Positions 51,267 through 60,352 are shown, counted from the stretch's first letter. The stretch is DNA of 64,000 nt from Bowmanella denitrificans (GCF_039522935.1 NZ_BAAAEI010000023.1:310001-374000); one strand, 5' to 3'. Notes: a model not told the origin generated them from the sequence alone. A program made the numbers and translations.

Positions 51267-51473
51267 TCACCACAGAGACACAGAGAACACTGAGATTTCA
51301 ATAGCTTAAATCCCAAGATCTCCTGCTCTTCTCCGCGTCCTTCGTGTCTCTTTGATGAAATTGATCTGAACAAAGTTATAAAAACCACAGAGACACGGAG
51401 AACACAGATATTTCAATAGCTTAAACCCCAAGATCTCCTGCTCTTCTCCGTGCCCTTCGTGTCTCTGAGGTGA
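51267..51473. repeat. MITE-like palindromic repeat, inverted orientation
   Basis: Begins TCACCACAGAGACACAGAG, contains AATTGATCTGAACAAAGTTA then TAAAAACCACAGAGACAC, which is the reverse complement of the junction in the 46 kb cluster, and ends GTGTCTCTGAGGTGA near 51473. It contains two copies of AAGATCTCCTGCTCTTCTCC. Confidence 0.8.
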
Positions 51474-51511
51474 TAATTTTCGGTCTTTTCGTGTGGTTCG
51501 AGGTAAGTACT

Positions 51512-52384
51512 TTACTGAGGTTCAGAGCGCACCACAGGTAGGTAAATATCGGTTCTAAGAGCCGATTCCTCAACCATCTCAGGGTCGTCCAAATAATGAT
51601 AAATACAAGGCGAATCGGCCGGCCACAAATCATCCATGCCTAACAGCGTCAAATAGAGATTATCCACCGTCGCCTCCAGCCCTGCAAAACTGCCAAGATG
51701 ACGGGTACGCAAATAATCCCCCTGGGCGCTGTCCTGCCAGAAAAGGTTATCTGGCAGCTCGCGTGGTGCTTCACTTAGCAATAAAGCACTGTCAAACTGC
51801 CCGGCTTGATTGTCTGAATCATCCCTGGGCATACCGATAATGGCTTGTACCACTTCAGGCCCCCCAGCCTGTTCAAACAACATGCCGTAGGTATCGAATA
51901 AATCCGGATACAAATGTTCGGTGCGCACTGTCATTAGCCGCATGGGTGCCAGTGACACCAGCTCCACCGACAGCCAGCCAGGCGGATTGGCCGCCATACC
52001 GCTGGCGGGGTGAGACAAGCGCCCGGCAATCACGTCCAGTAACTCGGGATCGTCGCGAAGCTGGGACGGGCTTAAATGCGCCTGGCGTTTCATCGCCTTG
52101 GCAAATGCCTGACTGGAAGAGAAACCAGCTTGCAGTGCCGCATCAGTGACGGTGGCAGCCGCAGATAAATGCCGTGCACCCGCGGCCAAACGCAAACGAC
52201 TGATGGTTTGGGCACAGGTTTCGCCAGTTACCAGACGATACAGGCGGTGAAAATGAAAAGGCGATAATGCGGCAGCATCGGCCAGCTTTGCCAGATCCAG
52301 AGGCGGCGAATCGAACAAATGGCTTTGCAATAAGGCCACGGCACGCTCTATACGCGCCAGCACCTGCGTTTGACGGTCTATCAT
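51512..52384 (-). CDS. AraC-family regulator with GyrI-like effector domain
   Basis: A 290-residue protein. An AraC DNA-binding domain is at the N-terminus (about residues 10-110, with two helix-turn-helix motifs: LAKLADAAALSPFHFHRLYR and VTDAALQAGFSSSQAFAKA). A GyrI-like small-molecule-binding domain is at the C-terminus (about 135-285). Such proteins sense hydrophobic drugs or metabolites. GGAGATAAGC precedes the ATG. Repeats flank it on both sides, so no target operon is evident. Confidence 0.92.
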   Translation of the reverse strand: MIDRQTQVLARIERAVALLQSHLFDSPPLDLAKLADAAALSPFHFHRLYRLVTGETCAQTISRLRLAAGARHLSAAATVTDAALQAGFSSSQAFAKAMKRQAHLSPSQLRDDPELLDVIAGRLSHPASGMAANPPGWLSVELVSLAPMRLMTVRTEHLYPDLFDTYGMLFEQAGGPEVVQAIIGMPRDDSDNQAGQFDSALLLSEAPRELPDNLFWQDSAQGDYLRTRHLGSFAGLEATVDNLYLTLLGMDDLWPADSPCIYHYLDDPEMVEESALRTDIYLPVVRSEPQ

Positions 52385-52487
52385 TGCTTATCTCCAGAAG
52401 GTGAATACAACCTTACTTTAGCCTTATCAAACTGCCTGCGCGTGTCCCACCTTGCTGTTTTTTTAAACTGAAACTTAAAATCAATGT

Positions 52488-52579
52488 TTACCACAGAGGC
52501 ACAGAGAACACAGAGATTTCAATAGCTTAAACCCCAAGATCTCCTGCTCTTCTCCGTGTTCTCTGTGCCTCTGTGGTTA
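52488..52579. repeat. MITE-like palindromic repeat, single compact hairpin
   Basis: TACCACAGAGGCACAGAGAA then CACAGAG at one end, and CTCCGTGTTCTCTGTGCCTC then TGTGGTTA at the other, form a roughly 27-base nearly perfect terminal inverted repeat around a core containing AAGATCTCCTGCTCTTCTCC. This is the cleanest copy in the window. Confidence 0.85.
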
Positions 52580-52624
52580 TATTTCGTCTTTTAAGTGTTT
52601 TAGACGTTGTAGTCAGGATACGTG

Positions 52625-53851
52625 CTATTGCCACTGTTTTTTTACTGTGGCGATGGCGTTGGTGCGTTCCCGGTTCAGTGCCTCTTTAATGGCTTTGCCC
52701 TGTATGCCCCTGGCAATAATCTGCTGCACATCCACTGCCGCTGCCGCGTGGTAAGCAGCACGAAAAAAGTCCGCCTGCGGGTAAGGCGTATGTTCAAAGT
52801 GCAAACGGCCCCTGGCATCGGCTTCACAGGCCAGCAACAGCTGCTCAAAACGAGCCGGTTTACGCCAGGCATCGCAATGATTTAATACTTTAAGCACAGT
52901 GGTGGCCTTCAGTTCCAGGGCTTTATGCAGATGGGTATGAAATTCGCTGACCAGCAATGCCAGTTCGCGACAGTCATTAGGCACCTTCAGGCGCTGACTG
53001 ATCTGCTCCACTGCCGCCAGCCCCAGCTTTTCATGACCATGGTGAGTTGGCCATTTGTCTGCTGGCGTCAGACCCTTGCCTACATCATGCACAAGGGCGG
53101 CGTAGCGCACCGCCAGATTGTCAGAAAGGGCGGCAGCCTGTTGCAACACCATCATGCTATGCACGCCGGTATCTATTTCCGGGTGCCATTTTGCCGGTGC
53201 TGGCACGCCCCACAGGGCATTGAGTTCTGCAAACCAGCTATCCAGGGCGTCAGCGGCGCGCAGGGTTTCAAAATAGACCTCGGGGCTGTCTTCCAGCAAG
53301 GCGCGGCTGGTTTCTTTCCATACCCGCTCGGCACTCAGCGCCTGCAATTCACCGGATTGGGCGATATGGCGCATCAGTTCCAGGGTTTCCACCGCTATGC
53401 CAAAGCCAAGTTGATGGTAACGGGCAGCAAAACGGGCCACCCGTAACACTCGCAGAGGATCTTCGATAAAGGCATCAGATACATGCCGCAGCACTTTATT
53501 ATGTAAGTCCTGCTGGCCATGATAAGGGTCGATAATCTGACCTTGCTCATCCATGGCCATGGCATTCACGGTCAGATCGCGACGCAGTAAGTCTTCTTCC
53601 AAGGTCACGCTGGGGTCGGCAATACAGTCAAAGCCGGTATAGCCTGCCGCCGTTTTGCGTTCGGTGCGGGCCAGGGCATATTCTTCGCCGCTGTGCGGAT
53701 GCAGAAACACCGGAAAGTCACTGCCTACCTGTTTGTAGCCCAGTGCCAGCATGTGTGCTGGCGTTGCCCCCACCACCACATAATCCCGCTCGGTAACGTT
53801 GCGGCCAAGCAGGGTATCGCGAACCGCGCCGCCCACCAGATAAATCTTCAT
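52625..53851 (-). CDS. cca: Multifunctional CCA-adding enzyme (tRNA nucleotidyltransferase)
   Basis: A 408-residue CCA enzyme of the gammaproteobacterial type. The start MKIYLVGGAVRDTLLG carries the nucleotidyltransferase Gly motif, with the metal Asp pair in ERDYVVV. RRDLTVNAMA, the ERVWKE segment and a C-terminal HD domain (ALVHDVGKGLTP; KWPTHHGH) follow. It adds and repairs tRNA 3' CCA, and the HD domain gives phosphatase and phosphodiesterase activities. ATG at 53851 matches the family start; the frame is open upstream without homology. Confidence 0.95.
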   Translation of the reverse strand: MKIYLVGGAVRDTLLGRNVTERDYVVVGATPAHMLALGYKQVGSDFPVFLHPHSGEEYALARTERKTAAGYTGFDCIADPSVTLEEDLLRRDLTVNAMAMDEQGQIIDPYHGQQDLHNKVLRHVSDAFIEDPLRVLRVARFAARYHQLGFGIAVETLELMRHIAQSGELQALSAERVWKETSRALLEDSPEVYFETLRAADALDSWFAELNALWGVPAPAKWHPEIDTGVHSMMVLQQAAALSDNLAVRYAALVHDVGKGLTPADKWPTHHGHEKLGLAAVEQISQRLKVPNDCRELALLVSEFHTHLHKALELKATTVLKVLNHCDAWRKPARFEQLLLACEADARGRLHFEHTPYPQADFFRAAYHAAAAVDVQQIIARGIQGKAIKEALNRERTNAIATVKKQWQ

Positions 53852-54039
53852 AAATAATGCCATTCCAACCGGCGACGATAATGCGCAGCCAGGCAAACAG
53901 GCACAGCCAGTGATGTGCCCTAAAGGTGCCAATCGGTGCATTATGCCAAAGCCATACTGCACCAGCCAGTTATAGTCGCGCAGGCGAAATTCCCAGCTAT
54001 ACTGCAAAAAGGATATTTACCCAAGTAAGGAAACAGACT

Positions 54040-55062
54040 ATGGCGACTTCATTAGCTATTCCTCAGGATTACGGTGTTCATGTGGTGCAGCGCTTAATCC
54101 CAATTGCTGCTTTGGCGCAAGAACTCTACAGCAACCCTTCCCAGCAAACGCTTGAACATTTTATTTTTGTTAATGCCCATATTAGGGATGGTATTGCCAA
54201 GCCTGGCCAGGTGGTGTTGATTTCACCTGCAGAGGCTATGGCCTGTACCCCGGCTGAGCAGGAATTTCTGGACTACGCCCGTCAGATTGATGACAAGCTT
54301 AAGGAATTGACCTTCGAAGAACAGGAATTGCTGGCGAAGCGATATGATCTGCTTAGTAACATTGCAAAATACAACGGACTTATGCTCGGACTAGCAAATA
54401 ATTCCTGGGGGGCGCATGTTAAAAATGTTGAAGCCATGCTTAAAGAGTTGGAGCAGGCCTATGTGCAAACCTATAACACCCATGGCAATCTCAGAAACCA
54501 GGGCTTTTTCAACCGTCGGCAGCAGATCTTTTCTAAACTGGATGGCGCACTAAGGCGTTTTGGTCAGCCAGATCTTGGCGGAAATTTAATGCCTGGCGAT
54601 ATTCGCAGAAATTTAGGCTTAAGCAGCAAAAGCATGGTGTATAAATGGGACAAGCTAGGCGGCCCGGCCAAGCATATTCCCGGCTTTGCCCAAAACTATA
54701 AAACCACCGCCAATATGGCCAAAAACCTAAAGCGGCTTGGTTATGTGGGCTTCGCCCTGACGGGTGTTGAAGCCACCGCCAATATCCGCAAGGCCTGCCT
54801 GGAAGGAAATGACCAGCAGTGTACTAAGGCTACTTATGTGGAAACGGGTAAAGGAATAGGAGCTGTTGCTGGAGGGATTGGAGGAGGCTTTATTGCTAGT
54901 TACGGAGTCTGTACTTTAGTATTTAGCTTGCCCAGTGGAGGAACCAGCGTATTTTGGTGTTCAATTGTGGCTGGAGGGCTAGGAGGGTATGCAGGCGGAA
55001 AGTTCGGAGAGAATAAAATGGAAGGTTTTGCTAATACGCTATATAAAGTTTTAGAAGAATGA
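54040..55062 (+). CDS. Candidate membrane-acting polymorphic toxin (LysM-like plus glycine zipper)
   Basis: A 340-residue protein. Residues about 8-60 look LysM-like (HVVQRLIPIAALAQELY...KPGQVVLIS). A helical region with coiled-coil potential follows (about 75-155), then a basic linker, then two hydrophobic glycine-zipper segments (GIGAVAGGIGGG near 270 and IVAGGLGGYAGG near 310) that could insert in a membrane. Glycine codon use changes sharply near 54790 (GGA 3 of 20 before, 13 of 20 after), as in swapped C-terminal toxin modules. ATG at 54040 has TAAGG upstream. A small membrane protein gene overlaps its stop. No family recognised; the toxin role is inference. Confidence 0.5.
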   Translation: MATSLAIPQDYGVHVVQRLIPIAALAQELYSNPSQQTLEHFIFVNAHIRDGIAKPGQVVLISPAEAMACTPAEQEFLDYARQIDDKLKELTFEEQELLAKRYDLLSNIAKYNGLMLGLANNSWGAHVKNVEAMLKELEQAYVQTYNTHGNLRNQGFFNRRQQIFSKLDGALRRFGQPDLGGNLMPGDIRRNLGLSSKSMVYKWDKLGGPAKHIPGFAQNYKTTANMAKNLKRLGYVGFALTGVEATANIRKACLEGNDQQCTKATYVETGKGIGAVAGGIGGGFIASYGVCTLVFSLPSGGTSVFWCSIVAGGLGGYAGGKFGENKMEGFANTLYKVLEE

Positions 55063-55418
55063 TTACTGTAACGGAGTACATAACGCTCATACTTGCTTTA
55101 GTCGGGGCTGCAATGTTATTTGCGTGCTTTATTCCTTTTCTGCTTTTTTTGAAAGGCAAGCCCATGCAGGAAGTGGAAGATGTGCTCGAGGATGGGCGTC
55201 GTTTCTTCTCATTAAACTTAATCACGGCGGGCCATGGCGCCCTGCATTACGCCAGCTTGTTTATGTTTGACTGGTTAGCGAAGCGTTACAATGTGCTGGA
55301 AAAAAGGAATCAAGTGCCTAAACATATTCAGTTCTGGTTCAAGCTTTATTATTGGATGTTTATGACTGGCGGTTGCTTGTTTTTCGGAGCTGGAGTTCTA
55401 AGCCATTTCGCTGAATAG
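55059..55418 (+). CDS. Candidate immunity protein (small membrane protein)
   Basis: A 119-residue protein with two clear membrane helices (about residues 8-30 and 92-115) and an amphipathic middle. Its ATG overlaps the upstream stop (ATGA, 55059-55062), so expression is tightly tied to the LysM/glycine-zipper protein. Overlapping small membrane proteins of this kind commonly protect the producer from a membrane-acting toxin; that role here is inference. No family recognised. Confidence 0.5.
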   Translation: MITVTEYITLILALVGAAMLFACFIPFLLFLKGKPMQEVEDVLEDGRRFFSLNLITAGHGALHYASLFMFDWLAKRYNVLEKRNQVPKHIQFWFKLYYWMFMTGGCLFFGAGVLSHFAE

Positions 55419-55656
55419 ACTTATAGAAATACAATTTAAAATTGCAACACACTTGAGTTCCCATTTGGGTACCCCGGTACCTGGCTGTACTTTAACGAAT
55501 AGCCACCATTCAGTTTCTATACTTTCACCCCTTAGCGAACCCGGCGTCTTTGCGAGACGATTTCAAAGGTTTTTCCCAGCCTGGCTTTGACTTGCCCTGG
55601 CCGAATGGTTACCTTAGTTGCGCCCTTTTCACCCCCTGCATGGCAGACGGTTTTGC

Positions 55657-56568
55657 ATGTACCTGAATTATTTCGGATTAGCGGATAATCCATTTTCTAT
55701 CGCCCCCAATCCTGACTACCTGTATATGAGTCCACGGCATAAGGAAGCCCTGGCGCACCTGACCTTTGGTCTGCGCGAAAGCGGTGGCTTTGTGATGCTG
55801 ACCGGCGAGGTGGGCACCGGTAAAACCACGGTATCCCGTAAGCTGATGCAGCAGTTACCCGAACATACCCAGGTGGCGATGATCCTCAATCCCACGCTGT
55901 CGGCACTGGAGTTGCTGGCGACCATTTGTGATGAGCTGGGCATTAGCTATCACGAAGGGCAGGGCAGTTTAAAAAGCTATACCGATAAGATTCTGGCGCA
56001 CCTAGCGGCTAACCACCAGAAAGGCATTAATACGGTACTGATTATCGATGAGGCGCAACATTTATTGCCCGAGGTACTGGAGCAACTGCGCCTGCTGACC
56101 AATCTGGAAACCAACCGGGAAAAACTGTTAAAAGTGGTACTGATTGGCCAACCGGAATTGCAGCAATTGTTAAAGCGCAATGAGTTGCGCCAGTTGGCCC
56201 AGCGTATTACCGCACGTTATCACCTGTTGCCGCTGACCGGCCATGAAGTTAAAGAGTATATTGCTCACCGGGTGCAGGTGGCCGGTGGCGATGCCAGTAT
56301 TTTTGCCCGCAGCGCCTTATCCGCGGTGTATCAGATCAGTGGTGGTATTCCGCGGGTGATTAACTTGCTGTGTGACCGGGCGCTGACCTTGTCTTTTACC
56401 AAACAGCATGCGGTGGTTCGTCGTTATATTTTCCTGGCCGCGGCGGCGCAGATCCTGGGTGACGATGTGGTGCGACAACGCCAGGGTAAACAGTGGACAT
56501 TGATTCTGGCAGCACTACTGTGCAGCGGTGTGGCACTGGGCTACTGGATAGGGAGTTTGCATGTTTAA
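55657..56568 (+). CDS. ExeA/GspA-like AAA ATPase
   Basis: A 303-residue protein starting MYLNYFGLADNPFSIAPNP, diagnostic for ExeA/GspA-type ATPases. Walker A is GEVGTGKTT (about residues 44-52), Walker B is LIIDEAQHL (about 130-138), and a C-terminal membrane helix (about 278-298) is present without the peptidoglycan-binding extension of Aeromonas ExeA. Such proteins help assemble the type II secretion system outer-membrane secretin in the cell wall. ATG at 55657 matches the family start. It overlaps the gspB-like gene by 8 bases. Confidence 0.88.
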   Translation: MYLNYFGLADNPFSIAPNPDYLYMSPRHKEALAHLTFGLRESGGFVMLTGEVGTGKTTVSRKLMQQLPEHTQVAMILNPTLSALELLATICDELGISYHEGQGSLKSYTDKILAHLAANHQKGINTVLIIDEAQHLLPEVLEQLRLLTNLETNREKLLKVVLIGQPELQQLLKRNELRQLAQRITARYHLLPLTGHEVKEYIAHRVQVAGGDASIFARSALSAVYQISGGIPRVINLLCDRALTLSFTKQHAVVRRYIFLAAAAQILGDDVVRQRQGKQWTLILAALLCSGVALGYWIGSLHV

Positions 56569-57553
56569 GCGCATCCAAATTGACCTGTTGCAACCGGGCA
56601 TGGTGATTGTGCAGATCACCGCACAAAACGGCCCGGTACGTATTCGTAAAGCGGGGCTGGTGACCAGCCCCGAGATGGTTCAGGGCCTGAAAGAGATGGG
56701 TGTTCAGGAACTGGAAATTGACACCGCGCAAACCGTTGAGCTGGAAACTGAGGTGAGCACCGTACCCAGCTCACCAACTAAAACTCTGCTGATGCAGGGC
56801 GCGCAGAATTCTTTGGTGGATCATAAACTGTCAGAGCAGTTTAACCGCAGCCTGTTTTTACCTTCCGTGCAGTCATTACCGGGCAGCTGGCGTTATTATG
56901 GCCGTAAGGTGTTCACTGCTGTGCTGGTTTTGTTTGGCGGCATAGGGCTGGGCTATTCGGCCGCGGTCACGCCCTGGCAGCAGCTTTTTGCGCCTGCTCA
57001 GCCTGTAGTGGCCTCCTCGGCTCCTGAAACCACTGCTGAGCCTGTGGCCGAAACTGTAACGCCAGAGAATCAGCCAGAGGCAAGCCAACAGCCCGATGCG
57101 CCATCAGAGTCAGTGCCCAGCGCCAATGCCATAAACAGCAATCAGCCAATCACAGAGATGCCACAGGAAGAACAGGGCATACCTGTCAGGGCAGAGCCCC
57201 AGCCCGTCGCGACCAATGATATTTCCCCTGAGCTGTTACAGCGTTTTCGAGAAGCCGTGTCTGAATTGGATGAGCTGCCTGAGCCTGCCAATGTGAAGGC
57301 CGGGCGACCGGTAGACGTGCCCCGTGTTGATCAGTTACCGGCCTGGGTGCTGGCTGAATTGCCATCCATGTCGTTTTCCACCCATTTATATGCGTCGCAG
57401 CCCAGCGAGCGTCGGGTACGGGTTAACGGGATGGAACTGGGCGAAGGGGATTTTATCCGTGATAATCTGCGTATTGTTCGTATTGACCCGCAGCATGTGA
57501 TTCTGGCTTACAAGGGCCAGGAATTTAGCCTGCCTGCGCTGGGAGAGTGGTAG
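56561..57553 (+). CDS. GspB-like protein with N-terminal DUF3391-type domain
   Basis: A 330-residue protein of three parts. Residues 1-65 (KRIQIDLLQPGMVIVQITAQ...) resemble DUF3391, normally found in HD-GYP proteins. A membrane helix lies at about 110-130. After a Pro/Glu/Ala-rich linker, the C-terminal GspB domain (about 255-330) has LPAWVLAELPSMSFSTHLYA and VRVNGMELGEGD. GspB works with GspA to place the type II secretin. The DUF3391 fusion is unusual; the HD-GYP protein at 58773 has the same domain. It starts inside the exeA-like gene. Confidence 0.85.
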   Translation: MFKRIQIDLLQPGMVIVQITAQNGPVRIRKAGLVTSPEMVQGLKEMGVQELEIDTAQTVELETEVSTVPSSPTKTLLMQGAQNSLVDHKLSEQFNRSLFLPSVQSLPGSWRYYGRKVFTAVLVLFGGIGLGYSAAVTPWQQLFAPAQPVVASSAPETTAEPVAETVTPENQPEASQQPDAPSESVPSANAINSNQPITEMPQEEQGIPVRAEPQPVATNDISPELLQRFREAVSELDELPEPANVKAGRPVDVPRVDQLPAWVLAELPSMSFSTHLYASQPSERRVRVNGMELGEGDFIRDNLRIVRIDPQHVILAYKGQEFSLPALGEW

Positions 57554-57566
57554 TGTGGATAGGCGG

Positions 57567-57601
57567 CTTGTATAAAGAATATGGCTATACTTTATACAAA
57601 G
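57567..57601. other. Inverted repeat, possible terminator or operator
   Basis: TTGTATAAAG and CTTTATACAA (57569-57577/78 and 57590-57599) flank a roughly 12-base centre, in the gap after the gspB-like gene. There is no T tract. Confidence 0.4.
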
Positions 57602-57690
57602 CCCGACGTACTATGTGGCAGGTCTGGCTTAGTTTTCAGGCTATGGCCTGTTCTGATACGTCAGAGTTGATATCATGCGCGGAGTGAGAA

Positions 57691-57888
57691 ATGCTGAGTA
57701 TTTTTAAACCCAAACTAACAGAAGAGCAGCAGAAACTTGTGGACTCTGTGCAGGCCAGCGGTTTAAAGGTGCAGATAGTGGGGCGCGGTACAGTCATGGT
57801 GGATCCTGAAGATATTGTCAGTTCTGCCAAGTATCAGCGTTTGGTCGATCAAGCCCATTTAGTCGTAGTTGAGGAAACGAAAGGGTAG
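57691..57888 (+). CDS. Small protein of unknown function
   Basis: A 65-residue soluble protein (KPKLTEEQQKLVDSVQASG, then a VGRGTVMVDPEDI beta part). GGAG lies 8 bases before the ATG. No family recognised. It is 18 bases upstream of a membrane-protein gene and probably co-transcribed with it. Confidence 0.55.
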   Translation: MLSIFKPKLTEEQQKLVDSVQASGLKVQIVGRGTVMVDPEDIVSSAKYQRLVDQAHLVVVEETKG

Positions 57889-57906
57889 CATCAAGGATGT
57901 GAAAGT

Positions 57907-58737
57907 ATGTTTCTCTTCTTAGTTTTACCCATCCTGGGTGCCGGTTTTTACATTCTATTTAATAATCCCTACGCCTTTTTGAAGTTGCACCGATATCGGG
58001 GCCAGTTGCTGTATTTACGCAGCATTGCGCATGGCCTTAAAATCCTGGCTTTGACGGTGATTCTTTGCGTTACGGCCAACTACTATGGTCCTGAGCAACT
58101 CTTGGGCTATTCAATTAACCTCGAAGCCTATTTAACTGAGGTTTTCAGCGCATTGAATGTTGGCCCTGCTGAGTTGGTTCAGCAGATGGTTTGGTTTTGT
58201 CTGTTGTCCGTGACCATGATGTTGACCGCATTTTTGTGGTGCAAGTTCATTGCATGGCGGCTGACGCGCATATCCCGTGCCTATAAATTACCCGCTACCT
58301 TATTTCTAAAGCAGGAAATTGTTAAAGACAGTCCTCTGGATAAGTTGCTTTTTGATGCATTAACCAGTGGCGACCCTGTATTACTCAGCCTTTCCAGCCG
58401 CAAAGTCTATGTGGGGCTGGTGGCGGGCATGGGGGAGCCTACAGAAGATGAAGGGATGGATCAGGAAGTGCATATCGTACCGCTGATGAGCGGTTACCGG
58501 GATACCAATACCCTGAATGTGCATTTTGAGATTGATTACCGCTTATTGAATCAAACTTCCAGAAACAAGCTGTCTATTATTGTGCGTCAGGAATTGATAG
58601 AGAGTGCTTCGCCTTTTGACTTTGATGTCTACAGGGAGATTCGCAGCCATTTGAAAGTCAAACCGACAGCAAAGGTACGAGTATCATACCAGCCAGATCC
58701 TGAGCGCTATACCTGGACGATTGGCACGGAAAGATAA
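57907..58737 (+). CDS. Membrane protein of unknown function
   Basis: A 276-residue protein with three hydrophobic segments (about residues 1-18, 42-60 and 95-118), then a soluble C-terminal region (about 130-276) containing ALTSGDPVLLSLSSRKVYVG. The latter looks like a beta-rich cytoplasmic domain. No family recognised. It is downstream of the 65-residue gene and convergent with the HD-GYP gene. Confidence 0.6.
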   Translation: MFLFLVLPILGAGFYILFNNPYAFLKLHRYRGQLLYLRSIAHGLKILALTVILCVTANYYGPEQLLGYSINLEAYLTEVFSALNVGPAELVQQMVWFCLLSVTMMLTAFLWCKFIAWRLTRISRAYKLPATLFLKQEIVKDSPLDKLLFDALTSGDPVLLSLSSRKVYVGLVAGMGEPTEDEGMDQEVHIVPLMSGYRDTNTLNVHFEIDYRLLNQTSRNKLSIIVRQELIESASPFDFDVYREIRSHLKVKPTAKVRVSYQPDPERYTWTIGTER

Positions 58738-58772
58738 TCTGGCAAGGGGCGAATCAAGGTGGTGTTTGGCAC

Positions 58773-59966
58773 TTACACCTGTTTCAGCAGCACGTCCTTA
58801 AAGAACTTGGTCAGATTGATTTTAAATTCTTCCGGGCGCACGCTGGTTTCGATTTCATCCTGTACTTTACTCAGGTCCAGCCGTTTAACTTCGTTGTACA
58901 TATTGGTACGTACCGAGTAAAAGCTCATGACCACCGGGCAAAGCGGGTCGACCTTGTTGGCTCTGACCACTATGGCCAGTTTGCCGCTTTTAAGCTTGAC
59001 CAGTGAGCCCACCGGATGCACGCCCACACAGCGAATAAACTGTTGCACCAATGACTGATCCAGCAAACCCTGGCTGGATGCGAGCAGGCGTTTCAGCGCC
59101 TGAGTTGGGGACATGCCCCGTCGCCACGGGCGCTCAGAGGTCATGGCATCATAACTGTCGACAATGGCCGCCATTCTGGCGTAAACGGATAAGTAATCGC
59201 CACTTTTACCCCGCGGATAGCCTGAGCCGTCCATACGTTCATGGTGATTGGCCAGCACATCTCTTACCACATCCAGATCCAGCTCTGATTGTTCCAGCAG
59301 TTCCAGGCCAAAATCCACATGCCCTTCCACTATCTGCATTTCCGGTCCATCAAGGGCACCGGGTTTACTGAGAATATCCTCGGGGATGGTGGCCATACCT
59401 ACGTCCATCATCAGTCCGGCCAGGCCGAGCTCGTCGATAAGCTCTTTGTCAAAGCCCAGATGACGGGCAAATACTGCCATCAAAATCGAGCAGTTCAGGG
59501 AATGTTCCAGCAGATACTGATCTTTTTCCTTAATCAGGGTCAGACAGCATAGTGCGTCGGGGTTATCAAACACCGAATCAATAATATCGGCGCTGGTGCC
59601 CATTAGCTCGGTAACAGACACCTTGCCGCCTTTGCGTACTTTTTTGAAGAACTTGGATTGTACCGATTTGGCCTGTTCATACAGGCGATGGGATTCGTTG
59701 AGGGTTTCGCCTTCACTGGCCTGAGGTTTTTCCGGCTCTTCCGGGCCTTCTTCCTCCATGGGACTGTCCATGGTTAATTCATCGCTGATAATGCTGCGTG
59801 ACAAATCCACTTCCACTTCCAGAATGCCACGCGCTTTAAGCTTGTGGATCAGGCCATGATCTTTTACCAGTCCCTGAGTTTTTATTTTCAGTTGGCCGGT
59901 CTGGCGGGTTACCTGGTTAACGAACATGCCAGGTTTCAGATCATCAACAGGGTAGATTTTATACAT
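58773..59966 (-). CDS. DUF3391/HD-GYP protein with degraded HD motif
   Basis: A 397-residue protein with a DUF3391 domain at residues about 1-60 (VDDLKPGMFVNQVTRQ) and an HD-GYP domain (about 140-330). The His in EHSLN, NHHERMDGSGYPRG and VDSYDAMTS are conserved, but the expected HDxGK motif reads MDVGM, losing the His and Lys. HD-GYP proteins normally hydrolyse cyclic-di-GMP; this one may be a sensor or have lowered activity. ATG at 59966 is used; a TTG 9 bases earlier is possible. It faces the GspA/GspB-like cluster, which shares DUF3391. Confidence 0.85.
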   Translation of the reverse strand: MYKIYPVDDLKPGMFVNQVTRQTGQLKIKTQGLVKDHGLIHKLKARGILEVEVDLSRSIISDELTMDSPMEEEGPEEPEKPQASEGETLNESHRLYEQAKSVQSKFFKKVRKGGKVSVTELMGTSADIIDSVFDNPDALCCLTLIKEKDQYLLEHSLNCSILMAVFARHLGFDKELIDELGLAGLMMDVGMATIPEDILSKPGALDGPEMQIVEGHVDFGLELLEQSELDLDVVRDVLANHHERMDGSGYPRGKSGDYLSVYARMAAIVDSYDAMTSERPWRRGMSPTQALKRLLASSQGLLDQSLVQQFIRCVGVHPVGSLVKLKSGKLAIVVRANKVDPLCPVVMSFYSVRTNMYNEVKRLDLSKVQDEIETSVRPEEFKINLTKFFKDVLLKQV

Positions 59967-60110
59967 TTCAGACAATTAGCTGCACATTGGAAGACAGCAA
60001 TGAATATTGACCAGAACGCTTTAAGGATCAAGCGAATCTGTCAGTAAATCAAGGTGCTTGGTCGCACCTCTGAGCCCATGATATAGCAGACATATTGTGG
60101 AAACCGTGAG

Positions 60111-60124
60111 TGGAAACGTTTTCA
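60111..60124. promoter_or_regulatory. LacI-type operator (distal)
   Basis: TGGAAACGTTTTCA, a near-palindromic 14-base site with central CG as expected for LacI/GalR-family repressors. It lies in the 386-base gap before the symporter gene. Confidence 0.6.
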
Positions 60125-60233
60125 GTATTGTTCTGTGTTGTATGTTTGTCACACCTCCATAACGCTAATTCAATCCCCCAGCCGATGCCCGGCTGCAGGT
60201 TTGGTTTTTATGTGAATTACTTGTTAAATTTAT

Positions 60234-60247
60234 TGAAAACGTTTTCA
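60234..60247. promoter_or_regulatory. LacI-type operator (proximal)
   Basis: TGAAAACGTTTTCA, a perfect 14-base palindrome with central CG, 105 bases before the symporter start. With the distal copy 123 bases upstream it could support looping by a LacI-family repressor, not encoded in this window. A further half site TGAAAAC follows near 60264. Confidence 0.75.
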
Positions 60248-60352
60248 TTGGCGGTTATGTTATTGAAAACACCGGATGGGCTCGGCGTCATGGCATGGCC
60301 GCGCCAGATGCTTGCCAACTGAAGGCAATGGAACACTTGCAGGGTATTGAAT

